DNA of 41,686 nt, taken from contig CASEVE010000017.1 of NCBI GenBank assembly GCA_949291295.1, positions 1 through 41,686 of the forward strand. The letters run 5' to 3'. This document shows, piece by piece, positions 27,927-34,929 of this stretch; positions within the stretch are counted from its first letter, which is position 1; every line of letters begins with the position of its first letter. This DNA is from an uncultured Olsenella sp. Its GTDB lineage: Bacteria; Actinomycetota; Coriobacteriia; Coriobacteriales; Atopobiaceae. The position numbers and the translations under genes were made by a program. The notes below the pieces were generated by a model. It made no database searches, was not told the origin of the DNA, and was given only the letters and a program-made list of their open reading frames with translations.

Positions 27927-30128
27927 ATGGCCATGACACATGACTACCTGGACTACCTCAACGAGAAGGTAGACATCGCTCCCGCAGGCAGCCAGGAGGA
28001 GCTTCAGGCCGCCCAGCTCATCTCCCGCCTGATGGAGCAGCACGACGTTGAGGCTAGGACCGAGGACTTCACGGCTCCCAGCCTTGCGCCGGTCTTCCCG
28101 GCCGCCCTTGCCATCGTGGTGTTTGTCGGCGTGCTCGTGGCCGGCTTTGGCGTGTTGCCGCTCACCGTGGTGGGGTTTGTCCTCGCGGTCATTCCCACCG
28201 TGCTCGCGGTGATGCGCATCTTTGGGCATGAGTTCAGGCCCTCCGTTGGCCCCTCGTCCCAGAGCCAGAACGTGGTGGCGGTGCACCGCGCCACGGGTCC
28301 GCTCGTCACCCGCGGCAGCCGCACCATCGTCCTCGTGGCGCACTATGACACGCCCCGCGAGAACTTCCTCCTCACGACTCCGGTGGCGCCGTACCTGCCG
28401 CTCATCGGCAAGATCTCCGTTCCTTGCACCTATGTGGTTGCCCTGTGCGCCCTTCTCCAGCTCTTTGTGTTCCTTCCCGGCTCCGCTAGGACCCTCTTCT
28501 GGATCGTGGGCATCGTGGCGGCGCTCCCCGGCGTGCTTCTTGCCGTGGGAACGATCGCGGAGCGCTTCGGCTCGTGCACGCTCGGCGCCAACGACAACAA
28601 GTCCTCTGTTGCGGCCCTTCTCGGCGTCCTTGAGAACGTTCGTCCGAGCGGTCTTGTTCCGCGCGAGCGTCCCGTTGCGCCGGAGCCCGCCCCTGAGCAG
28701 CAGACCGAGGAGCCCGGCGTCTCTGACGAGACTGTCCTTGCTCCCGCGATGAGCCCCGCCCAGCCCGTCACCGAGGGCGTCTACGGAATTCGCCACGGCG
28801 AGGAGGTCCTGAGGTCGCTTGCCATCCTCCCCGAGGACTGCGAGATCTCCTATGTACTCTCCGCGCCGGCCGACAAGGTGACGGAGCCGTCTTCCGACGA
28901 CGCGCAGGAGCCCTCCGCCGAGGAGGTTTCGGAGGAGCCCTCCGTCGAGGACACCCTCATCACCGAGTCCACCGCATCTGAGTACGACGAGGCGCTCGAG
29001 GCAACGGCCGAGCGCACCCTTGAGGACATCCACGCCGCTGTCGCCGCATCCATTGCCATGGAGGACGGCGGCGAGGGCGTTGGCCCCAAGGACGGCTCCG
29101 GCCTCACCAACATGGACTCCCTTGACCCGGAGTCGACGCAGCCCTCCCCGCGCGCTCCTCGTCCCGAGGCTCCCGCCGACCCCGAGTGGGGCAAGTCGAG
29201 CTACCACCCGAGCCTCTCGAGCGTCGCCCGCCGCGCGACCCTCTTCGACCTTCCCGATCCGGCCGAGAACGAGAAGGATCCCTTCTCGACCGACCCCAAC
29301 GCCACCCGCATTCAGCCTTCGGACCACATCGATTCCCCCGAGCAGGGCGCGGACGTCATCTCCGCTCCCGAGCCCGTGGCAACGATGGAATCTTCGCGCG
29401 CCTCTGAGCCCAAGTCCGTGCTCGATTCGTTCAAGTCGCTTCTTAGCCGCTTCAAGAAGGCCGACGTCTCCGATGAGACCGACGAGGCCGACGAGGCCGA
29501 AGATGACGCCGAGGAGAAGGACGACGTCTGGCGCGGCGGCGCGGCGCCCCGTGCTGGCCTGCGCCTCGTCGAGCCCGACGAGGCTGCCCTTGTGGCAGAG
29601 GAGGCCGCAGAGGACGAGGAGGAAGTCGAGACCCCGAGCGAGGAGGAGCTGCGCGAGGCAGTGCTTCACCTGGGTGACGACGCCCTCATCGCCCACGACA
29701 TCTGGTTCGTGGCGCTGGGTGGCTCCGCGCTCGACCACTCCGGCATGAGGGCGTTTTTGAACGAGCATCGCTCCGAGGTGCGCGGCTGCTTCGTGGTCAA
29801 CCTCGACTGCATCGGCGCCGGCAAGCTGTCCCTGCTCAAGAGCGAGGGTCTCACCAACAACCGCCGCTCCGACCGCCGCGTTTCTCGCCTCCTGCTCGGC
29901 GCTGCGGCAGACCTCCACGTTGAGATGGACCAGACGCCCCTCGACTGGGGTACGACGGACGCCACGCCCGCCATGCGCTCGTCCCTGCGCTCCGTCACCA
30001 TCCGCGGCGTTGACCAGAACGGTCTTCCCGCCTTCTCGCACACGAGCGAGGATGTTCCCGAGAACGTGAGCGGCGACCAGGCCGCCCGTGTCGTCGAGAT
30101 CGTCACCGAGATGATTCGCCGCTCCTAG
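27927..30128 (+). CDS. M28-like membrane protein with long acidic insert
   Basis: A 733-residue protein with a split M28 (aminopeptidase) fold. The N-terminal half has two membrane segments at 56-96, HYD metal motif VAHYDTPRE (His139, Asp141), two more membrane segments at about 163-210, then GANDNKSSVAALL (Asp223). An acidic, low-complexity, probably disordered stretch follows (about 240-575, many Glu/Ser/Pro and EADEAE runs). The C-terminal half resumes the fold (WFVALGGSALDHSGM, VNLDCIG, FSHTSED with His705). At the usual Glu-Glu pair (GSEExG) it has Ser600-Ala601, so the general base and one metal ligand are missing, and it may be inactive. AAAGGA precedes the ATG. Monocistronic, divergent from the WYL pair. 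Confidence 0.8.
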   Translation: MAMTHDYLDYLNEKVDIAPAGSQEELQAAQLISRLMEQHDVEARTEDFTAPSLAPVFPAALAIVVFVGVLVAGFGVLPLTVVGFVLAVIPTVLAVMRIFGHEFRPSVGPSSQSQNVVAVHRATGPLVTRGSRTIVLVAHYDTPRENFLLTTPVAPYLPLIGKISVPCTYVVALCALLQLFVFLPGSARTLFWIVGIVAALPGVLLAVGTIAERFGSCTLGANDNKSSVAALLGVLENVRPSGLVPRERPVAPEPAPEQQTEEPGVSDETVLAPAMSPAQPVTEGVYGIRHGEEVLRSLAILPEDCEISYVLSAPADKVTEPSSDDAQEPSAEEVSEEPSVEDTLITESTASEYDEALEATAERTLEDIHAAVAASIAMEDGGEGVGPKDGSGLTNMDSLDPESTQPSPRAPRPEAPADPEWGKSSYHPSLSSVARRATLFDLPDPAENEKDPFSTDPNATRIQPSDHIDSPEQGADVISAPEPVATMESSRASEPKSVLDSFKSLLSRFKKADVSDETDEADEAEDDAEEKDDVWRGGAAPRAGLRLVEPDEAALVAEEAAEDEEEVETPSEEELREAVLHLGDDALIAHDIWFVALGGSALDHSGMRAFLNEHRSEVRGCFVVNLDCIGAGKLSLLKSEGLTNNRRSDRRVSRLLLGAAADLHVEMDQTPLDWGTTDATPAMRSSLRSVTIRGVDQNGLPAFSHTSEDVPENVSGDQAARVVEIVTEMIRRS

Positions 30129-30155
30129 CAGCGCTTTAGTCCAAAGCGTTCTTTT

Positions 30156-30195
30156 CGAGGCTCTCCCCGTCAACCTGCTGGCGGGGAGAGCCTCG
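30156..30195 (+). terminator. Hairpin terminator after the M28-like gene
   Basis: CGAGGCTCTCCCCG (30156-30169) pairs exactly with 30182-30195 across a 12-nt loop. The T-tract after it is poor (CTCTTCC), so it may be partly Rho-assisted. Confidence 0.65.
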
Positions 30196-30594
30196 CTCTT
30201 CCGGCGTGTCCTATCGCGGGAGGGATGCCCCCGAGCGGCGTGTCTCCCCCGAGCAGTCGTCCGCGCGGCGCGGAGGTCCTTCTCCCGGTCCTTCTCGCCC
30301 GTTCCGTGGTTCTGTCTGTGTGAGAGACCCTCATAACCGCCTCCTCGCGTCTTGTCCGTCAAGGACAACCACGCTACTCGGGCACGCTTTCACGAACCTT
30401 CCCCCAGGCGCCGCCTGGCTTTCCGATAGCTTTCCGCGACGCTGTTTCACGTGGAGCACGCTGGGGCAGGACCTAGGGACACAGAAAATAAACTCTCAAA
30501 TTATGGAGATAGACACCACAAAGTCTCCAGAAAGGGACGTGCCCTTGGGCGTGATGCCGCGCGCACCGGGGCCCTGTGATAGAATGGCTCGCAC
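30196..30594. other. Gene-free stretch before tRNA-Gly
   Basis: About 400 bp with no convincing gene. Open frames here lack ribosome sites and family features. It contains the weaker parS-like site at 30443-30458. A TAGAAT (30580-30585) about 10 nt before tRNA-Gly is a -10 candidate. No known RNA family is recognised. Confidence 0.5.
30443..30458. promoter_or_regulatory. parS-like site 4
   Basis: TGTTTCACGTGGAGCA matches 14 of 16 parS bases with TTTCACGTG intact. It is intergenic, about 10 kb from parB. Confidence 0.55.
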
Positions 30595-30669
30595 GCGGGC
30601 ATCGCCAAGTGGTAAGGCATCAGCTTCCCAAGCTGACATTCGCGGGTTCGAGTCCCGTTGCCCGCTCCA
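30595..30669 (+). tRNA. tRNA-Gly (anticodon CCC)
   Basis: Cloverleaf with acceptor GCGGGCA / TGCCCGC, anticodon stem CAGC-TTCCCAA-GCTG giving CCC, T arm CGGG-TTCGAGT-CCCG, discriminator T and encoded CCA (30667-30669). Confidence 0.96.
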
Positions 30670-30679
30670 GGAACAGACG

Positions 30680-30700
30680 GGGCCCCGAGAGGGGCCCTTT
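30680..30700 (+). terminator. Hairpin after tRNA-Gly
   Basis: GGGCCCC (30680-30686), loop GAGA, GGGGCCC (30691-30697), then TTT. It is a short, strong stem with a minimal T-run, 11 nt after the tRNA CCA. Some read-through into the aminopeptidase gene is possible. Confidence 0.6.
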
Positions 30701-30728
30701 GCATGTGATTTTTCCGAAAGGAAGCGCA

Positions 30729-32009
30729 GTGGCCCCCATCCCTATGACCAACGAGGAGTGCCGCCTCTCAATAGAGGCGCTCTCGGACCAGATTGACCTG
30801 TACGCAAACCTGCTCGTCCGCAAGGGTGTCTCGCTGCGGAAGGGTCAGGAGCTCGTGCTGCAGGTCCCCGTTGAGCGCGCGGACTTTGCCCGCCGTGTTG
30901 TTGCCGCTGCCTATCGGGCGGGCGCGGGACACGTCACCGTCCTCTGGACCGACGACGAGGTCTCCCGTCTCACCTACGAGAACTGTGAGCTCTCCTTCTT
31001 TGAGCACACCCCCTCGTGGCAGATCGAACAGCTCAACTCGCTTGCCGAGGATGGCGCGGCGTTTCTCTTCCTCACGGGGTCGGATCCGTCGGCGCTCAAG
31101 GGGATTGACCCCGCCAAGCCCGCCGCCGCGGCCCGCGCTCGCAACACGGAGTGCCGCTCCTTCCGCGACGGAATGGACTTCGGACGCAACGTCTGGTGCA
31201 TTGCGGGCGTTCCCGTGTCCGCCTGGGCGCGCGAGGTGTTCCCGGACTTCTCGCCCGCCGAGGCGCTCTATCGCCTGTGGGTGCTCATCCTCGAGGTCTC
31301 TCGAGCCGACGGCGAGGACCCGGAGAGCTCTTGGGAGACCCACAACGCCTCGTTTGAGAAGACCAAGCGCTTTCTCAACTCGCATCGCTTCGACGCGATT
31401 CGCTACGAGGCCTCCAACGGCACCAATCTTATGGTGGGCCTTCCCTCGGGCCACGTGTGGGACGGCGGTGCCGGCAGGACGCAGGACGGCGTGACCTTCT
31501 TCCCCAACATCCCCACGGAGGAGGTCTTCACCTCTCCCGACCGCACCCGAGCTGACGGCATTGTCTATTCCGCGCTTCCGCTCGTGCGCTCCGGCCAGAT
31601 CGTGCGCGACTTCTGGCTGCGCTTTGAGGGCGGCCGCGTCGTCGACTTTGGCGCGGAGCAGGGCTATGAGGTGCTGCGTCACATCATCGAGACGGACGAG
31701 GGGTCGTGCCGCCTCGGAGAGGTTGCTCTCGTCTCAAAGAACACCCCCATCCGCAGGAGCGAGACCCTCTTCTTTGATACGCTCTACGACGAGAACGCGA
31801 GCTGTCACCTCGCGCTTGGCATGGGCTTCCCCGAGTGTCTCATGGGCGGCGTCTCCATGGACAAAGACGAGCTTCTTGCCCGCGGCGTCAACCAGAGCAG
31901 CACCCACGTGGACTTCATGATCGGAACCGACGACATGAACATCTACGGCATCGACGCGGACGGCACAGAGACGCCCGTCTTCGTGAACGGCCAGTGGGCC
32001 TGGGAGTAA
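30729..32009 (+). CDS. M29-family aminopeptidase (AmpS/thermophilic type)
   Basis: A 426-residue metallo-aminopeptidase of family M29, cytosolic, removing N-terminal residues from peptides. Visible family features are LLVRKGVSLRKGQELVLQVPVERADFAR, YEASNGTNLMVGLPSGHVWDGG, the metal-ligand PTEEVFTSPDR, the ASCHLALG stretch and the C-terminal NQSSTHVDFMIGTDDMNIYGI with His and Asp ligands. The GTG at 30729 is preferred, since GAAAGGAAG lies about 5 nt upstream. The frame runs upstream through tRNA-Gly and is not coding there. It lies between two tRNA genes on the same strand. Peptide turnover for amino-acid supply is the likely role. Confidence 0.93.
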   Translation: MAPIPMTNEECRLSIEALSDQIDLYANLLVRKGVSLRKGQELVLQVPVERADFARRVVAAAYRAGAGHVTVLWTDDEVSRLTYENCELSFFEHTPSWQIEQLNSLAEDGAAFLFLTGSDPSALKGIDPAKPAAAARARNTECRSFRDGMDFGRNVWCIAGVPVSAWAREVFPDFSPAEALYRLWVLILEVSRADGEDPESSWETHNASFEKTKRFLNSHRFDAIRYEASNGTNLMVGLPSGHVWDGGAGRTQDGVTFFPNIPTEEVFTSPDRTRADGIVYSALPLVRSGQIVRDFWLRFEGGRVVDFGAEQGYEVLRHIIETDEGSCRLGEVALVSKNTPIRRSETLFFDTLYDENASCHLALGMGFPECLMGGVSMDKDELLARGVNQSSTHVDFMIGTDDMNIYGIDADGTETPVFVNGQWAWE

Positions 32010-32060
32010 CTCCCAAAAGGAGGGACCTCGCATTTCCGGGCATGTTAGAATCATGACCAC

Positions 32061-32136
32061 GCGCCGTTAGCTCAGCTGGTAGAGCAGGGGACTTTTAATC
32101 CCAAGGTCCAGGGTTCGAAACCCTGACGGCGCACCA
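32061..32136 (+). tRNA. tRNA-Lys (anticodon TTT)
   Basis: Acceptor GCGCCGT / ACGGCGC, D arm GCTC/GAGC, anticodon loop CTTTTAA (TTT), T loop TTCGAAA, discriminator A and encoded CCA. A TAGAAT (32046-32051) 10 nt upstream is the probable -10. Confidence 0.97.
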
Positions 32137-32146
32137 CCAAAGATTC

Positions 32147-32183
32147 GGGTCGGACGTTCTTCTCGGCGTCCGGCCCTTTTGTT
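32147..32183 (+). terminator. Rho-independent terminator after tRNA-Lys
   Basis: GGGTCGGACG (32147-32156) pairs with CGTCCGGCCC (32167-32176, one G-T pair), followed by TTTTGTTT. Confidence 0.88.
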
Positions 32184-32259
32184 TCTAAACGGAGTCGCTT
32201 CTCCCGCGGTTAGCGCGCAGACGATGAACAAGCCCTATAGTCAGCCACGTCAGACAGCC

Positions 32260-32276
32260 GCGAGCCAATAGCTCGC
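32260..32276 (+). promoter_or_regulatory. Hairpin in the argG leader RNA
   Basis: GCGAGC (32260-32265) and GCTCGC (32271-32276) pair across CAATA, upstream of the leader peptide. There is no T-run. A TATAGT at 32236-32241 may be the leader -10, but no good -35 is seen. The role is uncertain. Confidence 0.4.
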
Positions 32277-32307
32277 GCCCGCTCAACTACTGAGGAGGCC
32301 AACGTTT

Positions 32308-32385
32308 ATGAACGTTCACAGCGCGCACATGTCCGCTGCGACCCTCCTCATCGCCATCCGACAGAACCGACGAATCACGCCCTAG
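32308..32385 (+). CDS. Arginine-rich leader peptide of argG (25 aa)
   Basis: A 25-codon reading frame too short for usual gene calling. It has an ideal ribosome site, AGGAGG at 32293-32298, 9 nt before the ATG. The peptide starts MNVHSAHMSAA and ends IRQNRRITP; residues 18, 21 and 22 are Arg, and all three use CGA, a codon that appears uncommon in the neighbouring genes. The stop TAG (32383-32385) touches a segment that can pair with the terminator downstream. It is placed 112 bp before argG. The arrangement is that of an amino-acid attenuation leader: scarcity of charged tRNA-Arg would stall ribosomes at the CGA codons. Inference from layout; no described homologue is known to me. Confidence 0.72.
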   Translation: MNVHSAHMSAATLLIAIRQNRRITP

Positions 32386-32463
32386 ATGTCGCGTGTCGCT
32401 CTGGCTAGCTGGCTCTTGTCTCGGCTCAGACTATAAGCGCCCCGCGACGTCGGGGCTTTTCTG
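32385..32463 (+). promoter_or_regulatory. Transcription attenuator (antiterminator/terminator) before argG
   Basis: A terminator GCCCCG (32439-32444), loop CGACGT, CGGGGC (32451-32456) and TTTTCTGTG stands in front of argG. GATGTCGCG (32385-32393), immediately after the leader stop, can pair with CGCGACGTC (32443-32451), nine base pairs with one G-T. This uses the terminator loop and the inner bases of both arms, so the two folds exclude each other. A ribosome at the leader stop would cover 32385-32393 and favour termination. A ribosome stalled at the CGA pair would leave it free. Confidence 0.68.
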
Positions 32464-32497
32464 TGAACTGGAAACCACCCAAGGAAAGGGAAACATC

Positions 32498-33727
32498 ATG
32501 GCAGAGAAGGAAAAGGTTGTTCTTGCGTACTCCGGCGGACTTGACACCTCCGTCATCGTGAAGTGGCTGCAGATCGAGAAGAATCTCGACGTCATCGCCA
32601 TCTGCGGCAACGTGGGTCAGGATGAGAAGGACCTCTCCTGGATCAAGCAGAAGGCCCTCGACATGGGCGCCATTGCCTCCGAGGCCATCGACATGCGTGC
32701 CGAGTACGCCGAGAAGATTCTCTCCAAGGCCATCTGGGCCAACGGCAAGTACGAGGGTGTCTACCCGCTGCTCTCCGCGCTCAGCCGCCCGCTCATCTCC
32801 AAGCACCTCGTGGACATCGCGCACCAGTACGGCGCCAAGTACATCGCCCACGGCTGCACCGGTAAGGGCAACGACCAGGTGCGCTTTGAGACCTGCATCC
32901 GTGCGCTCGATCCCGAGCTCGAGATCATCGCCCCCGTGCGTGAGTGGGACCTCACCACGCGCGACTCCGAGATGGAGTGGGCCGAGGCCAACGGCGTGCC
33001 CGTGCCCACCACCAAGAAGAAGCCCTACTCCATCGACGACAACCTCTGGGGCCGCGCGATCGAGTGCGGCGTGCTCGAGGACACCTGGAACAAGCCGCCC
33101 GCGGACATCTGGACGATGACGGCCAACCTCGAGGACTGCCCGGCCGAGCCGGAGGAGGTCGTGATCTCCTTCGAGGAGGGCATCCCCACCGCCATCAACG
33201 GCGAGAAGATGGACCTGCTCAGCCTCATCATCAAGGTCAACGAGATTGCCGGTCGCAACGGCTACGGCCGCATCGACATGATCGAGGACCGCGTCGTGGG
33301 CATCAAGAGCCGCGAGTGCTACGAGTGCCCGGCCGCGCTGCTGCTCATCCAGGCGCACCAGACGCTCGAGCAGCTCTGCCTCGACGCCGAGACCCTCAAG
33401 CAGAAGGCCAAGATGGACGTCGAGTGGGCATCGACTGTGTATCGCGGCCTCTGGTTCAGCCAGAACCGCAACGCCATTGACGCGTACAACGCCTATACGC
33501 AGAAGTACGTGACCGGCGACGTCCGCATCATCCTCTGCAAGGGCGGCCTGTTCGTGGACGGCGTGCGCTCCGCCTACAGCCTCTACGATTACAACCTGGC
33601 CACCTACGACGAGGGCGACTCCTTCGACCACTCCGCCGCCGAGGGCTTCATCGTGCTCCACGGCCTGCAGTCCAAGACCTGGTCCAAGGTCCAGGGTCCC
33701 GGCTCCGGCCTCCAGCCCGTCCACTAA
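32498..33727 (+). CDS. argG: Argininosuccinate synthase
   Basis: A 409-residue cytosolic enzyme joining citrulline and aspartate with ATP in arginine synthesis. Hallmarks are the N-type ATP pyrophosphatase loop LAYSGGLDTSVIVKWL, AHGCTGKGNDQVRFE (citrulline/aspartate site), and SRECYECPAALLLIQAH. Length is normal for the family. The ATG at 32498 (MAEKEKVVLAYSGG) has AAGGAAAGGG upstream; the frame extends 35 codons earlier through the attenuator, which is not coding. Expression is probably controlled by the leader peptide/terminator upstream. argH follows about 1.2 kb later, separated by a palindrome, a terminator, a repeat element and a minus-strand gene. Confidence 0.97.
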   Translation: MAEKEKVVLAYSGGLDTSVIVKWLQIEKNLDVIAICGNVGQDEKDLSWIKQKALDMGAIASEAIDMRAEYAEKILSKAIWANGKYEGVYPLLSALSRPLISKHLVDIAHQYGAKYIAHGCTGKGNDQVRFETCIRALDPELEIIAPVREWDLTTRDSEMEWAEANGVPVPTTKKKPYSIDDNLWGRAIECGVLEDTWNKPPADIWTMTANLEDCPAEPEEVVISFEEGIPTAINGEKMDLLSLIIKVNEIAGRNGYGRIDMIEDRVVGIKSRECYECPAALLLIQAHQTLEQLCLDAETLKQKAKMDVEWASTVYRGLWFSQNRNAIDAYNAYTQKYVTGDVRIILCKGGLFVDGVRSAYSLYDYNLATYDEGDSFDHSAAEGFIVLHGLQSKTWSKVQGPGSGLQPVH

Positions 33728-33728
33728 C

Positions 33729-33755
33729 GTTACGAAGGGACAGTCCCTTCGTAAC
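33729..33755. repeat. GGGACAGTCCC-type palindrome after argG
   Basis: GTTACGAAGGGAC-A-GTCCCTTCGTAAC, 13-bp arms around a single A, one base after the argG stop. It is the same core as each arm between gyrB and gyrA. Confidence 0.9.
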
Positions 33756-33757
33756 AT

Positions 33758-33794
33758 CGGCCGGCCAGGAGTGTCTCCTGGCCGGCCGTTTTTT
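33758..33794 (+). terminator. Rho-independent terminator after argG
   Basis: CGGCCGGCCAGGAG (33758-33771), loop TGT, exact complement (33775-33788), then six T. It is among the strongest terminators in the window. Confidence 0.93.
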
Positions 33795-33816
33795 GCAGCC
33801 TATTTGAGAGGTCGAA

Positions 33817-33897
33817 AAATTAACGGACATTGGTTTGCTGAAAAATCGTCGTCAACTGGGGTTTTGCCTCGAGAAATGACTATTTCAGCAAACCAAT
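33817..33897. repeat. MITE-like element, copy B (right terminus missing)
   Basis: It starts AAATTAACGGACATTGG and contains TCAACTGGGGTTTTG, aligning without net length change to the reverse complement of copy A at 2503-2595. ATTGGTTTGCTGAAA (33829-33843) is repeated inverted at 33883-33897. The last 12 bases of the expected terminus (GTCCGTTAATTT) are absent, and the minus-strand gene continues there instead. Confidence 0.75.
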
Positions 33898-34754
33898 TTC
33901 CTGCGCAGGTCGTCAACGTACTTTGACCTCACCTCGGCGAGCTTTCCCTTGAGGTCTCCGGCCTCGAGTGCAACAACGTCGATTGAGTTGAGGTCAAGGT
34001 GCCCATAGCCGTCGTAGTTAAAGCCAACGGGCAGCTCGTTCAGGGATATGTCGGGAACTCGAGAGCTCGCCAAGGTCTTGCTGGCGAGCTCCCCCACAAA
34101 AGTCTCCCGCTCGTTGAGGGTGATTCCCTTGATTCCGTATCCATGGTCCTTGACGTCACGCACAAGAAGAAGGCTCACGATGGCCTCCATTGCCGACCAC
34201 GCATTGTCCCGAACGTCCTCAAGTGTCGTTCTCGCGACGCCTATGCCGCGTATCCCCCTGCACTCGTCGAGGTAGGACCGAATCTTGGAAACGCTAGTAA
34301 GGGGCGCCAGCCCGTGAGTCACGGGGCCGGTTCGTGGCCTGAGCGGATTTCGGGCGTAGGCTCCACACAGCTCATATCCCACCAGTGTGAGTGCAGCCGG
34401 ATGCATCACGCGTGAAAGCTCCAGATAGAGGAGCTCGGGACAGGGCACCGTAAACTCATCGGAAACCCTCACAAATGAGCCGGCGGGCAGCTCTGTGCCA
34501 ATTACCCTCGATGATATAAACGACGCCTTGGGCCGCGCCTGCGCGACTGCCACCATGATCTCCAAGGGGTCGCGAGAGCTTGGGGGTCGGTCGCGTCCAA
34601 GCAGGGTGTAGGGTACGGCCCTTGCACTCCAGCGCTTGAGGGGCCAGGGGTCTGGGTCGGGGATGCTGCAGGCCTCCCAGCAATGGGGGTCCTCGGTAGC
34701 CCTTAATTGCCTAAGCAAAGCCAGAGCCGACAATCTGTTCAAACAAACATGCAT
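33885..34754 (-). CDS. Nuclease-like (DUF559/VSR-type) accessory protein, probably 3'-truncated
   Basis: A 289-residue protein that resembles a family common in Coriobacteriia: a long N-terminal region with PELLYLELSRVMHPAALTLVGYELCGAYARNP, and a C-terminal PD-(D/E)XK-like segment (VGFNYDGYGHLDLNSIDVVALEAG...RSKYVDDLRRKL). In VSR/DUF559 folds the RR motif is normally followed by further residues including a beta-strand. Here the protein ends in KLVC, encoded by the arm of the adjoining repeat, so the C-terminus is probably lost. No methylase, specificity subunit or toxin partner is next to it. It interrupts argG and argH on the opposite strand and is followed upstream by AT-rich DNA, so it was likely acquired. 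A distant relation to AbiEi-like antitoxins is possible. Function unknown. Confidence 0.7.
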   Translation of the reverse strand: MHVCLNRLSALALLRQLRATEDPHCWEACSIPDPDPWPLKRWSARAVPYTLLGRDRPPSSRDPLEIMVAVAQARPKASFISSRVIGTELPAGSFVRVSDEFTVPCPELLYLELSRVMHPAALTLVGYELCGAYARNPLRPRTGPVTHGLAPLTSVSKIRSYLDECRGIRGIGVARTTLEDVRDNAWSAMEAIVSLLLVRDVKDHGYGIKGITLNERETFVGELASKTLASSRVPDISLNELPVGFNYDGYGHLDLNSIDVVALEAGDLKGKLAEVRSKYVDDLRRKLVC

Positions 34755-34929
34755 GAAACGCCTAACTAAGTTAGCTAATACTATAACAACATTAAAGCAA
34801 ATCAGTATTTAATGGAATAGATAAAATACTAAAAACAAAAGAAACGGCGCATGACATCAACGCCAGAAAGCTCCGGGAAGCCGGGCTTTGGTAAGCTAGA
34901 CGCGTCAAATCGCAAACAAGGAGGCTACG
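34755..34929. other. AT-rich gap upstream of argH
   Basis: About 175 bp, visibly richer in A/T than the surroundings. CTAACTAAGTTAG (about 34762-34774) is a perfect short palindrome near the start of the minus-strand gene and could be an operator for it. Beyond the argH ribosome site at its right end, I see no gene and no clear argH promoter. Confidence 0.5.

Noticed and set aside
27738..30368. An 876-codon minus-strand open frame opposite the M28-like gene
   Set aside because: Antisense shadow. The plus-strand frame has metal motifs, membrane segments and a ribosome site; the minus frame has none.
30206..30796. A plus-strand frame upstream of and through tRNA-Gly
   Set aside because: It reads through a tRNA and a terminator, with no ribosome site and no family resemblance.
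32426..33757. A minus-strand frame of 443 codons over argG starting MLRRDCPFVTL
   Set aside because: It starts in the repeat after argG and is antisense to a certain gene.
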